This document shows positions 1 to 7,397 of a DNA stretch of 11,878 bases, in pieces. Origin of the DNA: G039029935 sp039029935 (GTDB lineage: Bacteria > Chloroflexota > Anaerolineae > Caldilineales > Caldilineaceae); contig JBCCFC010000288.1 of assembly GCA_039029935.1 (NCBI GenBank), positions 1-11,878 on the forward strand, in the 5' to 3' direction. Under the pieces are notes generated by a model that was not told the origin of the DNA, made no database searches, and saw only the letters and a program-made list of their open reading frames with translations. The position numbers and the translations under genes are program-made. Position 1 is the first letter of the stretch, and every line of letters begins with the position of its first letter.

Positions 1-1
1 T

Positions 2-2683
2 GCGGGTGTCTTATCATCGATTGTGCCAGATATTACGGCATTGTTGGGCCGTCCCATCCCACCAGTGCCAGTGTTGGACGGGGAAGCGGCTCAGATTCGC
101 CTCTTGACCACCATCGCCAAACTGTTTACAGAGGCCACCCAGCCCGTTCTGCTCATCATGGAAGACCTCCATTGGGCAACAGCGGGTCTTGCCGTCTTGC
201 CGTATTTGACACGCCAGATAGACAAGGCCACGCTCTTGGTTATTGGCTCCTATCGCGATGATGAACACCCCACATTGGCACAAACCCTCTCCGACATGCA
301 GCCACTCCCATTGAACCGTTTGACGACCGACAACATGGCCGACCTCTCTGCGGCGATGTTGGGTGAGCGTGGACAACGCCCTGATATCCTCCAGCGACTC
401 CAGCAAGAAACCGAGGGCAATGCCTTCTTTGCCGTCGAGGTTCTTCGTCTGTTGGCCGAGGATATGGGTGGGTTGAGTCACATCGGTGATGCACCCCTCC
501 CCGATCTTTTGCTGCCCGATGGCATCCAGGGCATTGTTCAACGGCGGTTGATGCGTGTGCCACAACAATACCATCACCTGCTGCAATTGGCGGCGACTGC
601 TGGGCGTATCTTGGATATGCACATCCTTGAAGCACTCAGCGACCATCATCACCTCGAACGGTGGTTGACAACCTGTGCCGAAGCTGCCGTCTTAGATGTG
701 GTGGATGACACATGGCGTTTTCAACATGCCAAGGTGCGTGATGGCTTGTTGGCGATGATCCCCGCGGATATCGCCAAGCAACATCATCAGCAGGTCGCCC
801 AAGCCATTGAGCAAGTCTACCCAGATGATCCACAATATGCTGCCCAGCTCATGGTTCACTGGGGGCAGGCCGGGCATCCAGAAAAAGAGGGGGTCTATGC
901 CTATCAAGCGGGAACCCATGCCGCCAGTAACTATGCCAATGACGATGCCATCGCCTATTTGACCAGAGCCTATGAGTTGGCCTCTACAATGAATTGGGCA
1001 GATGATGATCCAGCGACCAAAAGACAATACGACATCCTCTGTAAGCGTGAAGAGGTCTATAGATTGACGGGGCAGCCAGCGCGGCAAAAGGCAGATTTAG
1101 ACTTACTGGCCGCGCTTGTAGACGTGCTTGACAAACCAGAATACCATGTAGAAGTTGCATTACGGCAGGCAGGATATACGCGCACGGTGACAGATTTTGA
1201 CGCCTATCGTGTTTTTGCTGAACGCGCCGTGACCCAAGCCCATTTGGCCGAGGATGATCTGCTTGTGGCAAAAGCCTATCGCCTCATGGGTGAAGCATTA
1301 TCTACGTTCCATGACTATGATGGTGCCATCAATGCCTTCGAGACGGCGTGTCCATTGGCCGAAGAGCTAGAGCAATATTGGGAGCTAGGCAGGATTCTTA
1401 CTGGTTTGGGCATGATTGCCAACTACAAAAGCGAATATGACAAGGCCAAGGCTTATTACAAACAAAGCCTGCAAATGTATAAAACGATTGGTGATGAACG
1501 AAGCCAAGCGATGACCCTTACGAAGCTGGGGGTTACAACCATCCGGTTGGCCCAGTACCAAGAAACGCAGGGCTATTTAGACGAGAGTCTTGAAATTAAC
1601 GTGCGCATTGGGTATAAACTGGGTGAAAAAATGGCTCTTCACGTCCTTGGTATGCTTTGTATGTCTAGGGGAGAACCGGATCAGGCACAGGCATTTTATC
1701 AACAAGGGTTGGCAATTGCGCAACAGCTTGGCGACAAAGAAGGCATTGCTGCTGCATTCAACAGTTTAGCAGGTGTGATGCGTGTGAAGGGGCAAATCGA
1801 GGAAGCCTATGATTATTATCTTGAGGGGTTAAAAAACTATCAAGCGATAGGAGAGAAATATGGTGAGGCTGTTGCTTTGGTAAATCTAGGGGCCAATCGG
1901 CGAAATCGGCCAGGGGTGTTTGAGCAAGCAAAACAACATCTTGAGGAAAGTGTTCGGATTAGTGGTCAATTAGGGAATGTTGATTTGGAGGCATATGGAT
2001 TCTTGTGCTTGGGGCTTTTACTCAGTTTTTTTGGAGACTACAAGCCTGCCCAGTCTTATTTTGAGAATGTGTTGGTGACTTATCAACAAATAGGTATGCG
2101 ATCTCGGGAAGGGGAGACAGGGCATTTTCTAGGGGGCTGTCTTGTTGCGCAACACCTGTTTGAACCCGCAAAGCAGCATCTTCAGAACGCTGTGATGATT
2201 AACCGCGAAATCGGCGATGCAGAATTGATCATTAGTACGCTCAATCTACTGGCATGGATTGCCTATCTCCATGGCGAGTATGCACAGATGTTGGCTTATT
2301 ATCAAGAGGCACTTTCTGAACCAACGCAGGATAGCATCCCAGCCCCGCATGAGCAATTGGTTAGTCAAGCTGGCGCAGCTTGGTCCAGTCTTTTGGTCAA
2401 TGGCACATACGTTGAGTCCGATATTATGCCAAGTCTTCGCTATCTTGACAGTGATCCGTTGTTGTTACGCCAGGTTGGCCCATTTCGCCTACACCTCATC
2501 TGCTACAAACTGTTGCAGGCCGTCGGCGACCCGCGCGCAGACGAAGTATTGATTCTAGCCCATGAGCAGATACAGACCTATGCCAGCTACATTGAAACTC
2601 CTGAATGGCGGGCATCATTCTTGTCCAATGTACCAGAGCAGCGCGAGCTAGAAGATTTGTATATTGCCCGTTTTTCTGTGTGA
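2..2683 (+). CDS. AAA-ATPase/TPR signalling protein, 5'-truncated by the window
   Basis: The reading frame is open to the left edge; the GTG at 23 is the first in-frame candidate but is probably internal, because the AAA_16-type ATPase domain here lacks its Walker A loop. Counting from 23, a Walker B-like LLIMED followed by LHWA is at residues 43-52, a sensor-like LLVIGSYRDDE at 71-81, and the conserved EGNAFF stretch at 131-136. A helical/winged-helix region follows, then roughly nine 40-residue tetratricopeptide repeats from about 415 to 765 (for example YDKAKAYYKQSL, DQAQAFYQQGL). This order is known from large STAND/AAA-TPR regulators, often with an N-terminal Ser/Thr kinase or adenylate cyclase domain (PknK-like); what precedes it here is outside the window. 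Role: probable cytosolic signal-transduction ATPase with a TPR protein-binding platform. It ends at TGA 2681-2683 and converges on the AI-2E gene. The family call is firm, the partner unknown. Confidence 0.85.
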   Translation, partial: AGVLSSIVPDITALLGRPIPPVPVLDGEAAQIRLLTTIAKLFTEATQPVLLIMEDLHWATAGLAVLPYLTRQIDKATLLVIGSYRDDEHPTLAQTLSDMQPLPLNRLTTDNMADLSAAMLGERGQRPDILQRLQQETEGNAFFAVEVLRLLAEDMGGLSHIGDAPLPDLLLPDGIQGIVQRRLMRVPQQYHHLLQLAATAGRILDMHILEALSDHHHLERWLTTCAEAAVLDVVDDTWRFQHAKVRDGLLAMIPADIAKQHHQQVAQAIEQVYPDDPQYAAQLMVHWGQAGHPEKEGVYAYQAGTHAASNYANDDAIAYLTRAYELASTMNWADDDPATKRQYDILCKREEVYRLTGQPARQKADLDLLAALVDVLDKPEYHVEVALRQAGYTRTVTDFDAYRVFAERAVTQAHLAEDDLLVAKAYRLMGEALSTFHDYDGAINAFETACPLAEELEQYWELGRILTGLGMIANYKSEYDKAKAYYKQSLQMYKTIGDERSQAMTLTKLGVTTIRLAQYQETQGYLDESLEINVRIGYKLGEKMALHVLGMLCMSRGEPDQAQAFYQQGLAIAQQLGDKEGIAAAFNSLAGVMRVKGQIEEAYDYYLEGLKNYQAIGEKYGEAVALVNLGANRRNRPGVFEQAKQHLEESVRISGQLGNVDLEAYGFLCLGLLLSFFGDYKPAQSYFENVLVTYQQIGMRSREGETGHFLGGCLVAQHLFEPAKQHLQNAVMINREIGDAELIISTLNLLAWIAYLHGEYAQMLAYYQEALSEPTQDSIPAPHEQLVSQAGAAWSSLLVNGTYVESDIMPSLRYLDSDPLLLRQVGPFRLHLICYKLLQAVGDPRADEVLILAHEQIQTYASYIETPEWRASFLSNVPEQRELEDLYIARFSV

Positions 2684-2738
2684 GCGTGTCCCCCCCGAAG
2701 CAATTGGGGTATCTGCTCAATCAATTGGGGCTAGTATG

Positions 2739-2756
2739 GGTTTGATATATCAAACC
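2739..2756. repeat. 18-bp perfect palindrome between convergent genes
   Basis: GGTTTGATA is followed directly by its reverse complement TATCAAACC. It covers the last codon and stop of the AI-2E gene and lies 55 bases after the stop of the AAA/TPR gene. In RNA it could form a 7-bp stem with a TATA loop on either strand, but no U-tract follows, so it is not a canonical terminator. Just before it, the 9-mer CAATTGGGG occurs at 2701-2709 and again at 2722-2730, exactly 21 bases apart. A weak bidirectional terminator or a protein-binding site are both possible. Confidence 0.4.
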
Positions 2757-3859
2757 TCTACGATTAGGTCTTCGTTATACAATTGCCCATCTTCGGACAA
2801 CAGAATGGAGATGAATTTTGTTGATTCAAAGTGAGAGAGGACAATCATTAGAATAATCACAATCGGAACGCTCAGGAACATGCCCGGGATTGCCCAGATT
2901 GTGCCAAAGAGGGATAAAGAAACCAGTACGGCAACAGGGCTGATGCCCAATGACCGACCCATTATCATGGGTTCGATGATGTATCCGACCAGACACTGAA
3001 TGGCGGTCAGCGAGAGCAACAGCATAAGACCAAGACTCCAGTCACCTGTTTGCAGCAGACAGAGAAGAATGGGGAACATCACCGCAATTAATGAGCCAAT
3101 GTAGGGGATAAAATTCAATAAGAAAATGAGGACTGCCCACACCACCGCATAATCCACCTCAAAGAAAACCATCACGAGATAGGAGGGAACAGCGGTGATT
3201 AGACTGACGGCTGTTTTCATTGAAATGTATCGCTGTGTCTGTGTTTTCACAGAGTTCAGGACGCTGTTTACATTGTCTCGTTGTTTTGTGTCTGGAAATA
3301 TGTTACGTATCTTGGTGACAAATGTGCTTTGCTCCAAGAGTAAAAAGATCACATAGATGAACATAATCACAATTTGACCGAGGATGAAGATGAAGTTGGC
3401 AACAAGCGTGGAAATATAGGACGAAAAATTTTCAAACACACGTAGAAAGAGTTGATCCGCACTGGCCGAGAGTTCTTCTTGTCCAAGACCAGGAACCAAA
3501 TTTCTGATGACGGGGGGGATATTGACAAGGAGCTTGGCGATGTTGGCTTGATACACCTCTCCTTCAGCAACCAAATCCATGGCGGTGTTAACAACCAATC
3601 CAACCAGTTGAATCATTAAAAATGCCATGATAAAGATAGTAAAAAACATGGATAGACGGCTGGGCAGTTGGCGTCCACCAACAGAGATACCCTGAATGCT
3701 GTGTGCAATGCCGTTGATGAGAAACCAGATGAAAAAGGCAATCGCAACGGGGATGAAGATGGACCTGCCATAGACCATCAAAAAGAGGATTGTGCCTGAT
3801 AATAAAATGAGGAAACTGACTCGAATGGTTGTTGAATGTTGTTCAGATAATGTGTTCAT
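2750..3859 (-). CDS. AI-2E family transporter (PF01594-type membrane protein)
   Basis: Polytopic membrane protein of the AI-2E/PerM superfamily, 369 residues from the chosen ATG (family members are usually about 340-380). Visible features: an N-terminal hydrophobic pair at about 13-50, a helix at 70-93, a soluble segment at about 95-145, then helices at about 150-175, 217-265, 275-295 and 303-343. Family-like motifs are NFIPYIGSLIAV at 249-260 and IEPMIMGRSLGISPVAVLV at 295-313. The frame extends upstream to a TTG at 4012, but that extension adds an atypical N-terminus; ATGs at 3883 and 3859 both look better, and 3859 gives the usual short cytosolic lead before helix 1. No strong Shine-Dalgarno marks either. 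The family includes AI-2 exporters, Na+/H+ antiporters and many uncharacterised transporters, so the substrate is unknown. A 167-base gap separates it from the GST gene upstream, so it may have its own promoter. Confidence 0.88.
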   Translation of the reverse strand: MNTLSEQHSTTIRVSFLILLSGTILFLMVYGRSIFIPVAIAFFIWFLINGIAHSIQGISVGGRQLPSRLSMFFTIFIMAFLMIQLVGLVVNTAMDLVAEGEVYQANIAKLLVNIPPVIRNLVPGLGQEELSASADQLFLRVFENFSSYISTLVANFIFILGQIVIMFIYVIFLLLEQSTFVTKIRNIFPDTKQRDNVNSVLNSVKTQTQRYISMKTAVSLITAVPSYLVMVFFEVDYAVVWAVLIFLLNFIPYIGSLIAVMFPILLCLLQTGDWSLGLMLLLSLTAIQCLVGYIIEPMIMGRSLGISPVAVLVSLSLFGTIWAIPGMFLSVPIVIILMIVLSHFESTKFISILLSEDGQLYNEDLIVEV

Positions 3860-4026
3860 CGTGATTTTTTTGTCTTTGGTCATAAGTAAACCCAAGAAAA
3901 TACTTAGATAGTAATACGACAACGGGACCCAAGGCTCAACGGTTTGAAACTGACCATACAGATACTTCGCAGTCATTACTATTGCGGGTAATGCGTTGTC
4001 CCAACGTAGCAAATTAATTGACTTGA

Positions 4027-4743
4027 CTATGGACTATCGTCTGCTTGGTAATACTTCTCATTTATCATCTGGCAATACTTTACCAAATTATCGAATTTTC
4101 TGGATGCTTGATTAAGGGGGGTGTTTAAGTTTGACATTGTTACTTGCGATAAAAATGCATAGGCAACAGCATCTAAAGTGGATGGATTGTCACCAAAGAA
4201 ATAGGTTTTATCAGACAGAAAAACAGATAAACTCCCTAGCGTGTTTTCTGAAATTTCCATCATTTCCTTATCGTTATGTTTTCCCATTCCCTGTTTTATA
4301 AGGGCACTTTTCATTCCTCTTCTTGCAATAAAAGGCACGATATACCTTAAAGGGAATGGCATACTACCAAAAAAAGTGCTTTTCATGATTTGCCAGGCAT
4401 CGTCTTCTAACCAACGAGAATACATAATGCACCAATAAAAATTTTCATCTAAGGATTTTATGATTAGATTGGATATCGCCTTTTGTTCATCGCTAAGATG
4501 AGCATCGAGTATGTCGCCGTACTTTTTTTTAATATGAGCTAATATAAAAAACGAATCGGAAATAATGACGCCATTATCGTCGATATAAGGAAGTTTTCCT
4601 TTGGGCGCGTTTTGCAAATTATTAAAACCAGAAAGGGACTCAAATTCAATGCCAGCCATTCTCATATAAGCATCAATTTTTAAAACAAATGGACTTGAGT
4701 CAGCTACACCCAAATTCTCTCCAAAACTATACAGCTTGATCAT
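4027..4743 (-). CDS. Glutathione S-transferase family protein (metaxin/Fax-like)
   Basis: Cytosolic protein of 238 residues. The N-terminal thioredoxin-like half carries SSPFVLK at 16-22 and GKLPYIDDNGVIISDS at 49-64, the cis-Pro and Ser-Asp segment typical of GST N-domains. The all-helical C-terminal half has the ENFYWCIMYSRW and QGMGKHN stretches and a late FGDNPSTLDAVAYAFL motif characteristic of bacterial GSTs related to metaxin/Tom37 and failed-axon-connections proteins. Such proteins are usually presumed to bind or conjugate thiols to electrophiles; activity is unproven for most. The start is ATG 4743 because GAGGAG lies 8 bases upstream; the in-frame GTG at 4749 would leave only 2 bases. 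It is last in the minus-strand gene set, 177 bases behind the dioxygenase, so co-transcription is less certain than for the others. The gene is clearly more AT-rich than the first gene of the window, which may indicate acquisition. Confidence 0.85.
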   Translation of the reverse strand: MIKLYSFGENLGVADSSPFVLKIDAYMRMAGIEFESLSGFNNLQNAPKGKLPYIDDNGVIISDSFFILAHIKKKYGDILDAHLSDEQKAISNLIIKSLDENFYWCIMYSRWLEDDAWQIMKSTFFGSMPFPLRYIVPFIARRGMKSALIKQGMGKHNDKEMMEISENTLGSLSVFLSDKTYFFGDNPSTLDAVAYAFLSQVTMSNLNTPLNQASRKFDNLVKYCQMINEKYYQADDSP

Positions 4744-4775
4744 ATTCACGACTCCTCAGATTCATAACGTCTTAA

Positions 4776-4804
4776 TGTGGGGCGCATGGTTAGCGCGTCC
4801 CACA
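4776..4804. repeat. REP-like GC-rich hairpin between dioxygenase and GST genes
   Basis: TGTGGG then GCGC, a 7-base loop, GCGC, a GT bulge and CCCACA form a 10-bp stem. It stands out as GC-rich in an AT-rich spacer. No T-run follows on the minus strand, so it is not a classical terminator, though it could reduce read-through into the GST gene. It resembles dispersed palindromic (REP-type) elements; copy number elsewhere cannot be seen here. Confidence 0.45.
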
Positions 4805-4920
4805 CAATAAATTTATTAGTTTCTTTTTTGTTAATTTTTGTAACACAAGGAGTAATTTCCCATATATATACACAAGCTTGGACTTTTCTGCCCAATACGG
4901 CAATTCTTGACCGTCGTATA

Positions 4921-5751
4921 TCAAAGGACAAAATCGAAGCGACTAAACAAGGTGTTATCCACTATCTCCTGATTCATGATTGAGTTGTCGTCAAAGAGAA
5001 GATCCTCGGCATTGCGAGGATCATCAGGAAACCACAATTGCGTCGTTAGGAATTGTTCATTGTGCTTTATCTTAATGTGAATATGTGGCGCACGGAAACC
5101 CATTATGCCAGAAAAGGATAGCGTACGTTGACCATAGCCTAGCGGCTTAACGGTATGAAACTCGAAACAGCCATCGGCATTCGTGAACTGATGTCCACGA
5201 AGATTAAAGCCCTCATTATCATAGTCACCATTGCCGTCAGCATGCCATATTTCAATCGCAACACCCTCGAGTGGTTCACCTTTTTTATTAACAAAACGCC
5301 CTTGAAGGATCAGTGGCTCACCCACTGTGCCTTCAGAAGCAACCAGGCGAGACTCTGGTGTACCCAACGTATAGAACGGACCATCAGCCATCGCCGCTAT
5401 TTGAGTAGGCTCTTGAAGCGAAAATGTTGCTTGTGGCTTAATTTTTAAGTCGATCTCCACCGGCTTCAATTTTGGCAAGGAGTCTACGACCATTTCGACA
5501 GATGTACGCTGCCTTGCAAACTCACCGAAATAAGCCAGCAAACCTAGCATAGCCCCTGCTACAATAAATTCTCTGCGGTTATTGTTAACTGAAACAGTCT
5601 CCAGCTTTTTTCTGCTACGGCGATAAAAAAAGATGGCCGGCAAAGATAACAGAACCAAGGCTATGCCTATCACTTGGTAGTTTGTGCTCTCAGTCCAAAA
5701 AAGGTAGGCAAAAACTAAGGCAGCCGTAAGGGTAAACAGTATATATTTCAT
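4921..5751 (-). CDS. Membrane-anchored intradiol ring-cleavage dioxygenase-like protein
   Basis: 276 residues. The C-terminal domain (about 115-276) is of the intradiol dioxygenase fold: GPFYTLG at 124-130, EIWHADGNGDY at 167-177, RGHQFTNADGCFEFHTVKP at 185-203, FRAPHIHIKI at 219-228 and TQLWFPDDP at 237-245. All four expected non-haem Fe(III) ligands can be placed: Tyr177, Tyr206, His223, His225, with the active-site Arg at 220. Family members cleave catechol-type rings between the hydroxyls. The N-terminus has two hydrophobic helices (about 4-18 and 26-43), a basic RRSRKK loop, then NRREFIVAGAMLGLLAYFGEF, which resembles a twin-arginine signal or third helix. By the positive-inside rule the catalytic domain faces outside the cytoplasm. 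ATG 5751 is supported by AGGA 7 bases upstream. It is 84 bases downstream of the second DUF1772 gene. The fold is certain; the substrate is not known. Confidence 0.88.
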   Translation of the reverse strand: MKYILFTLTAALVFAYLFWTESTNYQVIGIALVLLSLPAIFFYRRSRKKLETVSVNNNRREFIVAGAMLGLLAYFGEFARQRTSVEMVVDSLPKLKPVEIDLKIKPQATFSLQEPTQIAAMADGPFYTLGTPESRLVASEGTVGEPLILQGRFVNKKGEPLEGVAIEIWHADGNGDYDNEGFNLRGHQFTNADGCFEFHTVKPLGYGQRTLSFSGIMGFRAPHIHIKIKHNEQFLTTQLWFPDDPRNAEDLLFDDNSIMNQEIVDNTLFSRFDFVL

Positions 5752-5835
5752 AATTTATCCTACACATTTAAAAACTAAGGTATGGCCTATTATAAAAATG
5801 ATGTTTTTTAGCATTCTTCTTCGCAGTTTTTAACT

Positions 5836-6297
5836 TCACAGGGCCGAGTGCCTAGCCATAGCGATGCAGCCAACTATGGCACTGAGCATAGCTAACCCAA
5901 TGCGCACATAATGAACCATTACCCATTGATTTAGCTTCGCTGTCACGTCGGCAACCGCGATTTCAGAATTTGCAAAAGCTGTGTTTGCTGGCACGAAATA
6001 AGCAAAAGTCATGACGGCCACAACAATAAAGAGCAGAAAGCTCACAAGCCAAAGATTACGAACACTCGCGACAGACCAACTCACCCACACTGCCCCGATT
6101 AATCCGATAAATGCGGGTACGACAATCAAGGGAATGGCATTTGAGACGAACTGGACATTCTTACCATACCACGCCAAAAATTCAGCAGGTGGCAAGCTTC
6201 GCCAATAGCCGCCAAAACTCACCCCTATCGTTATCATGACGCCTGAGAATCCTGCCATGCTGCATATTGCCAGAATATAGAATATAGATTTTAACAT
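5836..6297 (-). CDS. DUF1772 (anthrone oxygenase-like) membrane protein, copy 2
   Basis: 153 residues with four predicted membrane helices (about 4-28, 53-75, 80-102, 128-147). Two segments fit DUF1772: WRSLPPAEFLAWY at 32-44 after helix 1, and W125 followed by VHYVR with Arg132 at the start of helix 4, the family's W..xxVR motif. DUF1772 includes fungal anthrone oxygenases, but most bacterial members are uncharacterised, so the enzyme role is inference. ATG 6297 has GGAG 9 bases upstream. It shares layout and motifs with the 157-residue protein encoded at 6818-7291, and the two flank a DoxX-like gene. Spacers are 88 and 84 bases with no clear terminator, consistent with one transcript. Confidence 0.75.
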   Translation of the reverse strand: MLKSIFYILAICSMAGFSGVMITIGVSFGGYWRSLPPAEFLAWYGKNVQFVSNAIPLIVVPAFIGLIGAVWVSWSVASVRNLWLVSFLLFIVVAVMTFAYFVPANTAFANSEIAVADVTAKLNQWVMVHYVRIGLAMLSAIVGCIAMARHSAL

Positions 6298-6385
6298 TTT
6301 TTATGTCTCCAAAGTCTTTTTTGATCCTAATTGGTAACGTTGAGCCAAATTTTGTTTCGTTTGCAATTCAACGTCGAATTGACAT

Positions 6386-6766
6386 TCAAGCAGGAACAAG
6401 GACAAATCGACCGTAAGCGACAAATGCGGCCAACAATAACATCACGATATTGGTGACAATCGCCTGTGCCCCATCCCCTCGTTGCGTGTGCAGAATTGCT
6501 GCACCAATCATTGTGCAAACAAACCCAACGGCAGCGAGCGGCGTCAACCAAGGCAAAATGCCAGTCAAGTGTGGCAATATCAAGCCAATCGCGATCAATA
6601 TCTCCAAAATCCCGATCAATCTAATACTGCTCGTTGACATTGAGTCAACCCAGGCATTGCGCTCTGATTTCTTTAGCACATCCTTTGATTTTGCAAGTTT
6701 CTCAAAGCCTGCGACTAAAAATATCATGGTGAGTATGGCTTGTAAAACCCATAAAGCTATGTTCAT
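6386..6766 (-). CDS. DoxX-like family membrane protein
   Basis: 126 residues with four hydrophobic helices (about 4-21, 49-66, 72-93, 102-123). The opening helix ends in FLVAGFEKL (16-24), and the core RLIGILEILIAIGLILP (49-65), then TPLAAVGF and MIGAAILH, matches the DoxX-like (DoxX_2) family. DoxX was named for a subunit of archaeal thiosulfate:quinone oxidoreductase; related small proteins are tied to quinone or thiol redox at the membrane, but the biochemistry of this subgroup is mostly unknown. The start is well set: AAGGAG lies 6 bases before ATG 6766. It sits 51 bases after the upstream DUF1772 gene, the closest spacing among the membrane genes, so co-translation of the membrane set is likely. 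Confidence 0.82.
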   Translation of the reverse strand: MNIALWVLQAILTMIFLVAGFEKLAKSKDVLKKSERNAWVDSMSTSSIRLIGILEILIAIGLILPHLTGILPWLTPLAAVGFVCTMIGAAILHTQRGDGAQAIVTNIVMLLLAAFVAYGRFVLVPA

Positions 6767-6817
6767 TTTGATCTCCTTTTTGTTTCGTCGTCATTCGTAG
6801 TCAGTTGCCTGTTATTT

Positions 6818-7291
6818 CTAAGGCTTGGCAGAATCCTTTGCCATCCCGATGAGCATCATGATTGCTGCTGCAAACGATAAACCAGTTCGAACCCAGTTCC
6901 AAAACCCCCATCTTTCCACTTCATCTGCAACCTGAGATAGGTCAATGGTTTTATCAATTAAAATGGTGTTGGTTCCAGCGAAATATAATGGCAGCAGGAG
7001 TATCGCTCCAATCGAGAAAATAAGTGCTAAAAACCACAACACCTTTTGTGTGGCTTCATGATTGTTTCTTGCGACTTGGATAAAAACGATCAATGTAAAA
7101 AGCAGACCCAAAGCCTCTATTGGCAACTGAACAACACCCATCAGCGACCCGTAGGCTGAAAACCAGTCGACAAAAGCCGCTGGCTCCATGTGACGCCAGC
7201 TTTCAACAAGCACTACCGATATCAGTAAGCAACCTGTACCAAAAGCACTGGAAAATGTTAGTGCCAATAGTTTTGAAATATTATTGTTCAT
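6818..7291 (-). CDS. DUF1772-like membrane protein, copy 1
   Basis: 157 residues, four predicted membrane helices (about 9-29, 52-74, 84-104, 131-150). SWRHMEPAAFVDWF at 31-44 parallels WRSLPPAEFLAWY of the protein at 5836-6297, and W128 with WNWVRTGLS at 131-139 gives the same W..xxVR signature at the last helix, so the two are diverged paralogues. A loop at about 104-127 precedes the motif. As with other bacterial DUF1772 proteins the activity is unproven; anthrone oxygenase-like chemistry is a family-level suggestion only. AAGGA lies 6 bases before ATG 7291. A perfect 15-bp inverted repeat lies just upstream (7310-7347), so this gene and those after it may have an additional control point separate from the ABM/MBL pair. 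Confidence 0.7.
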   Translation of the reverse strand: MNNNISKLLALTFSSAFGTGCLLISVVLVESWRHMEPAAFVDWFSAYGSLMGVVQLPIEALGLLFTLIVFIQVARNNHEATQKVLWFLALIFSIGAILLLPLYFAGTNTILIDKTIDLSQVADEVERWGFWNWVRTGLSFAAAIMMLIGMAKDSAKP

Positions 7292-7309
7292 ATTACGTCC
7301 TTCAAATTA

Positions 7310-7347
7310 GACGATACTATACTGACCGTGCGCAGTATAGTATCGTC
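7310..7347. promoter_or_regulatory. Perfect 15-bp inverted repeat upstream of DUF1772 copy 1
   Basis: GACGATACTATACTG (7310-7324) and its exact reverse complement (7333-7347) are separated by 8 bases. The repeat ends 18 bases before the start codon at 7291 and just outside its Shine-Dalgarno. As DNA it looks like an operator; as RNA it would give a 15-bp hairpin, but no U-tract follows, so a simple terminator is unlikely. TATACT and TATAGT inside it could serve as -10 elements, though I see no good -35. It shares only the short word CAGTAT with the operators at 8826-8918. Confidence 0.6.
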
Positions 7348-7397
7348 CACTATTGATGCATTCGTGGTTGTGCTGATTTCCGATGGCCGTGCAGAAA

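Noticed and set aside
14..652. 212-codon minus-strand frame opposite the AAA/TPR gene
   Set aside because: Antisense to clear AAA-ATPase motifs; its translation is low-plausibility and has no recognisable domain.
692..1271. Minus-strand frames opposite the AAA/TPR gene
   Set aside because: Shadows of the real gene with no domain, ribosome site or context.
3860..4012. N-terminal extension of the AI-2E protein from TTG 4012
   Set aside because: Non-ATG start, no Shine-Dalgarno, and it would add 51 residues not usual for the family; internal ATGs are preferred.
4746..4931. Small minus-strand frame between dioxygenase and GST
   Set aside because: TTG start inside the dioxygenase gene, translation runs through the hairpin at 4776-4804, no domain.
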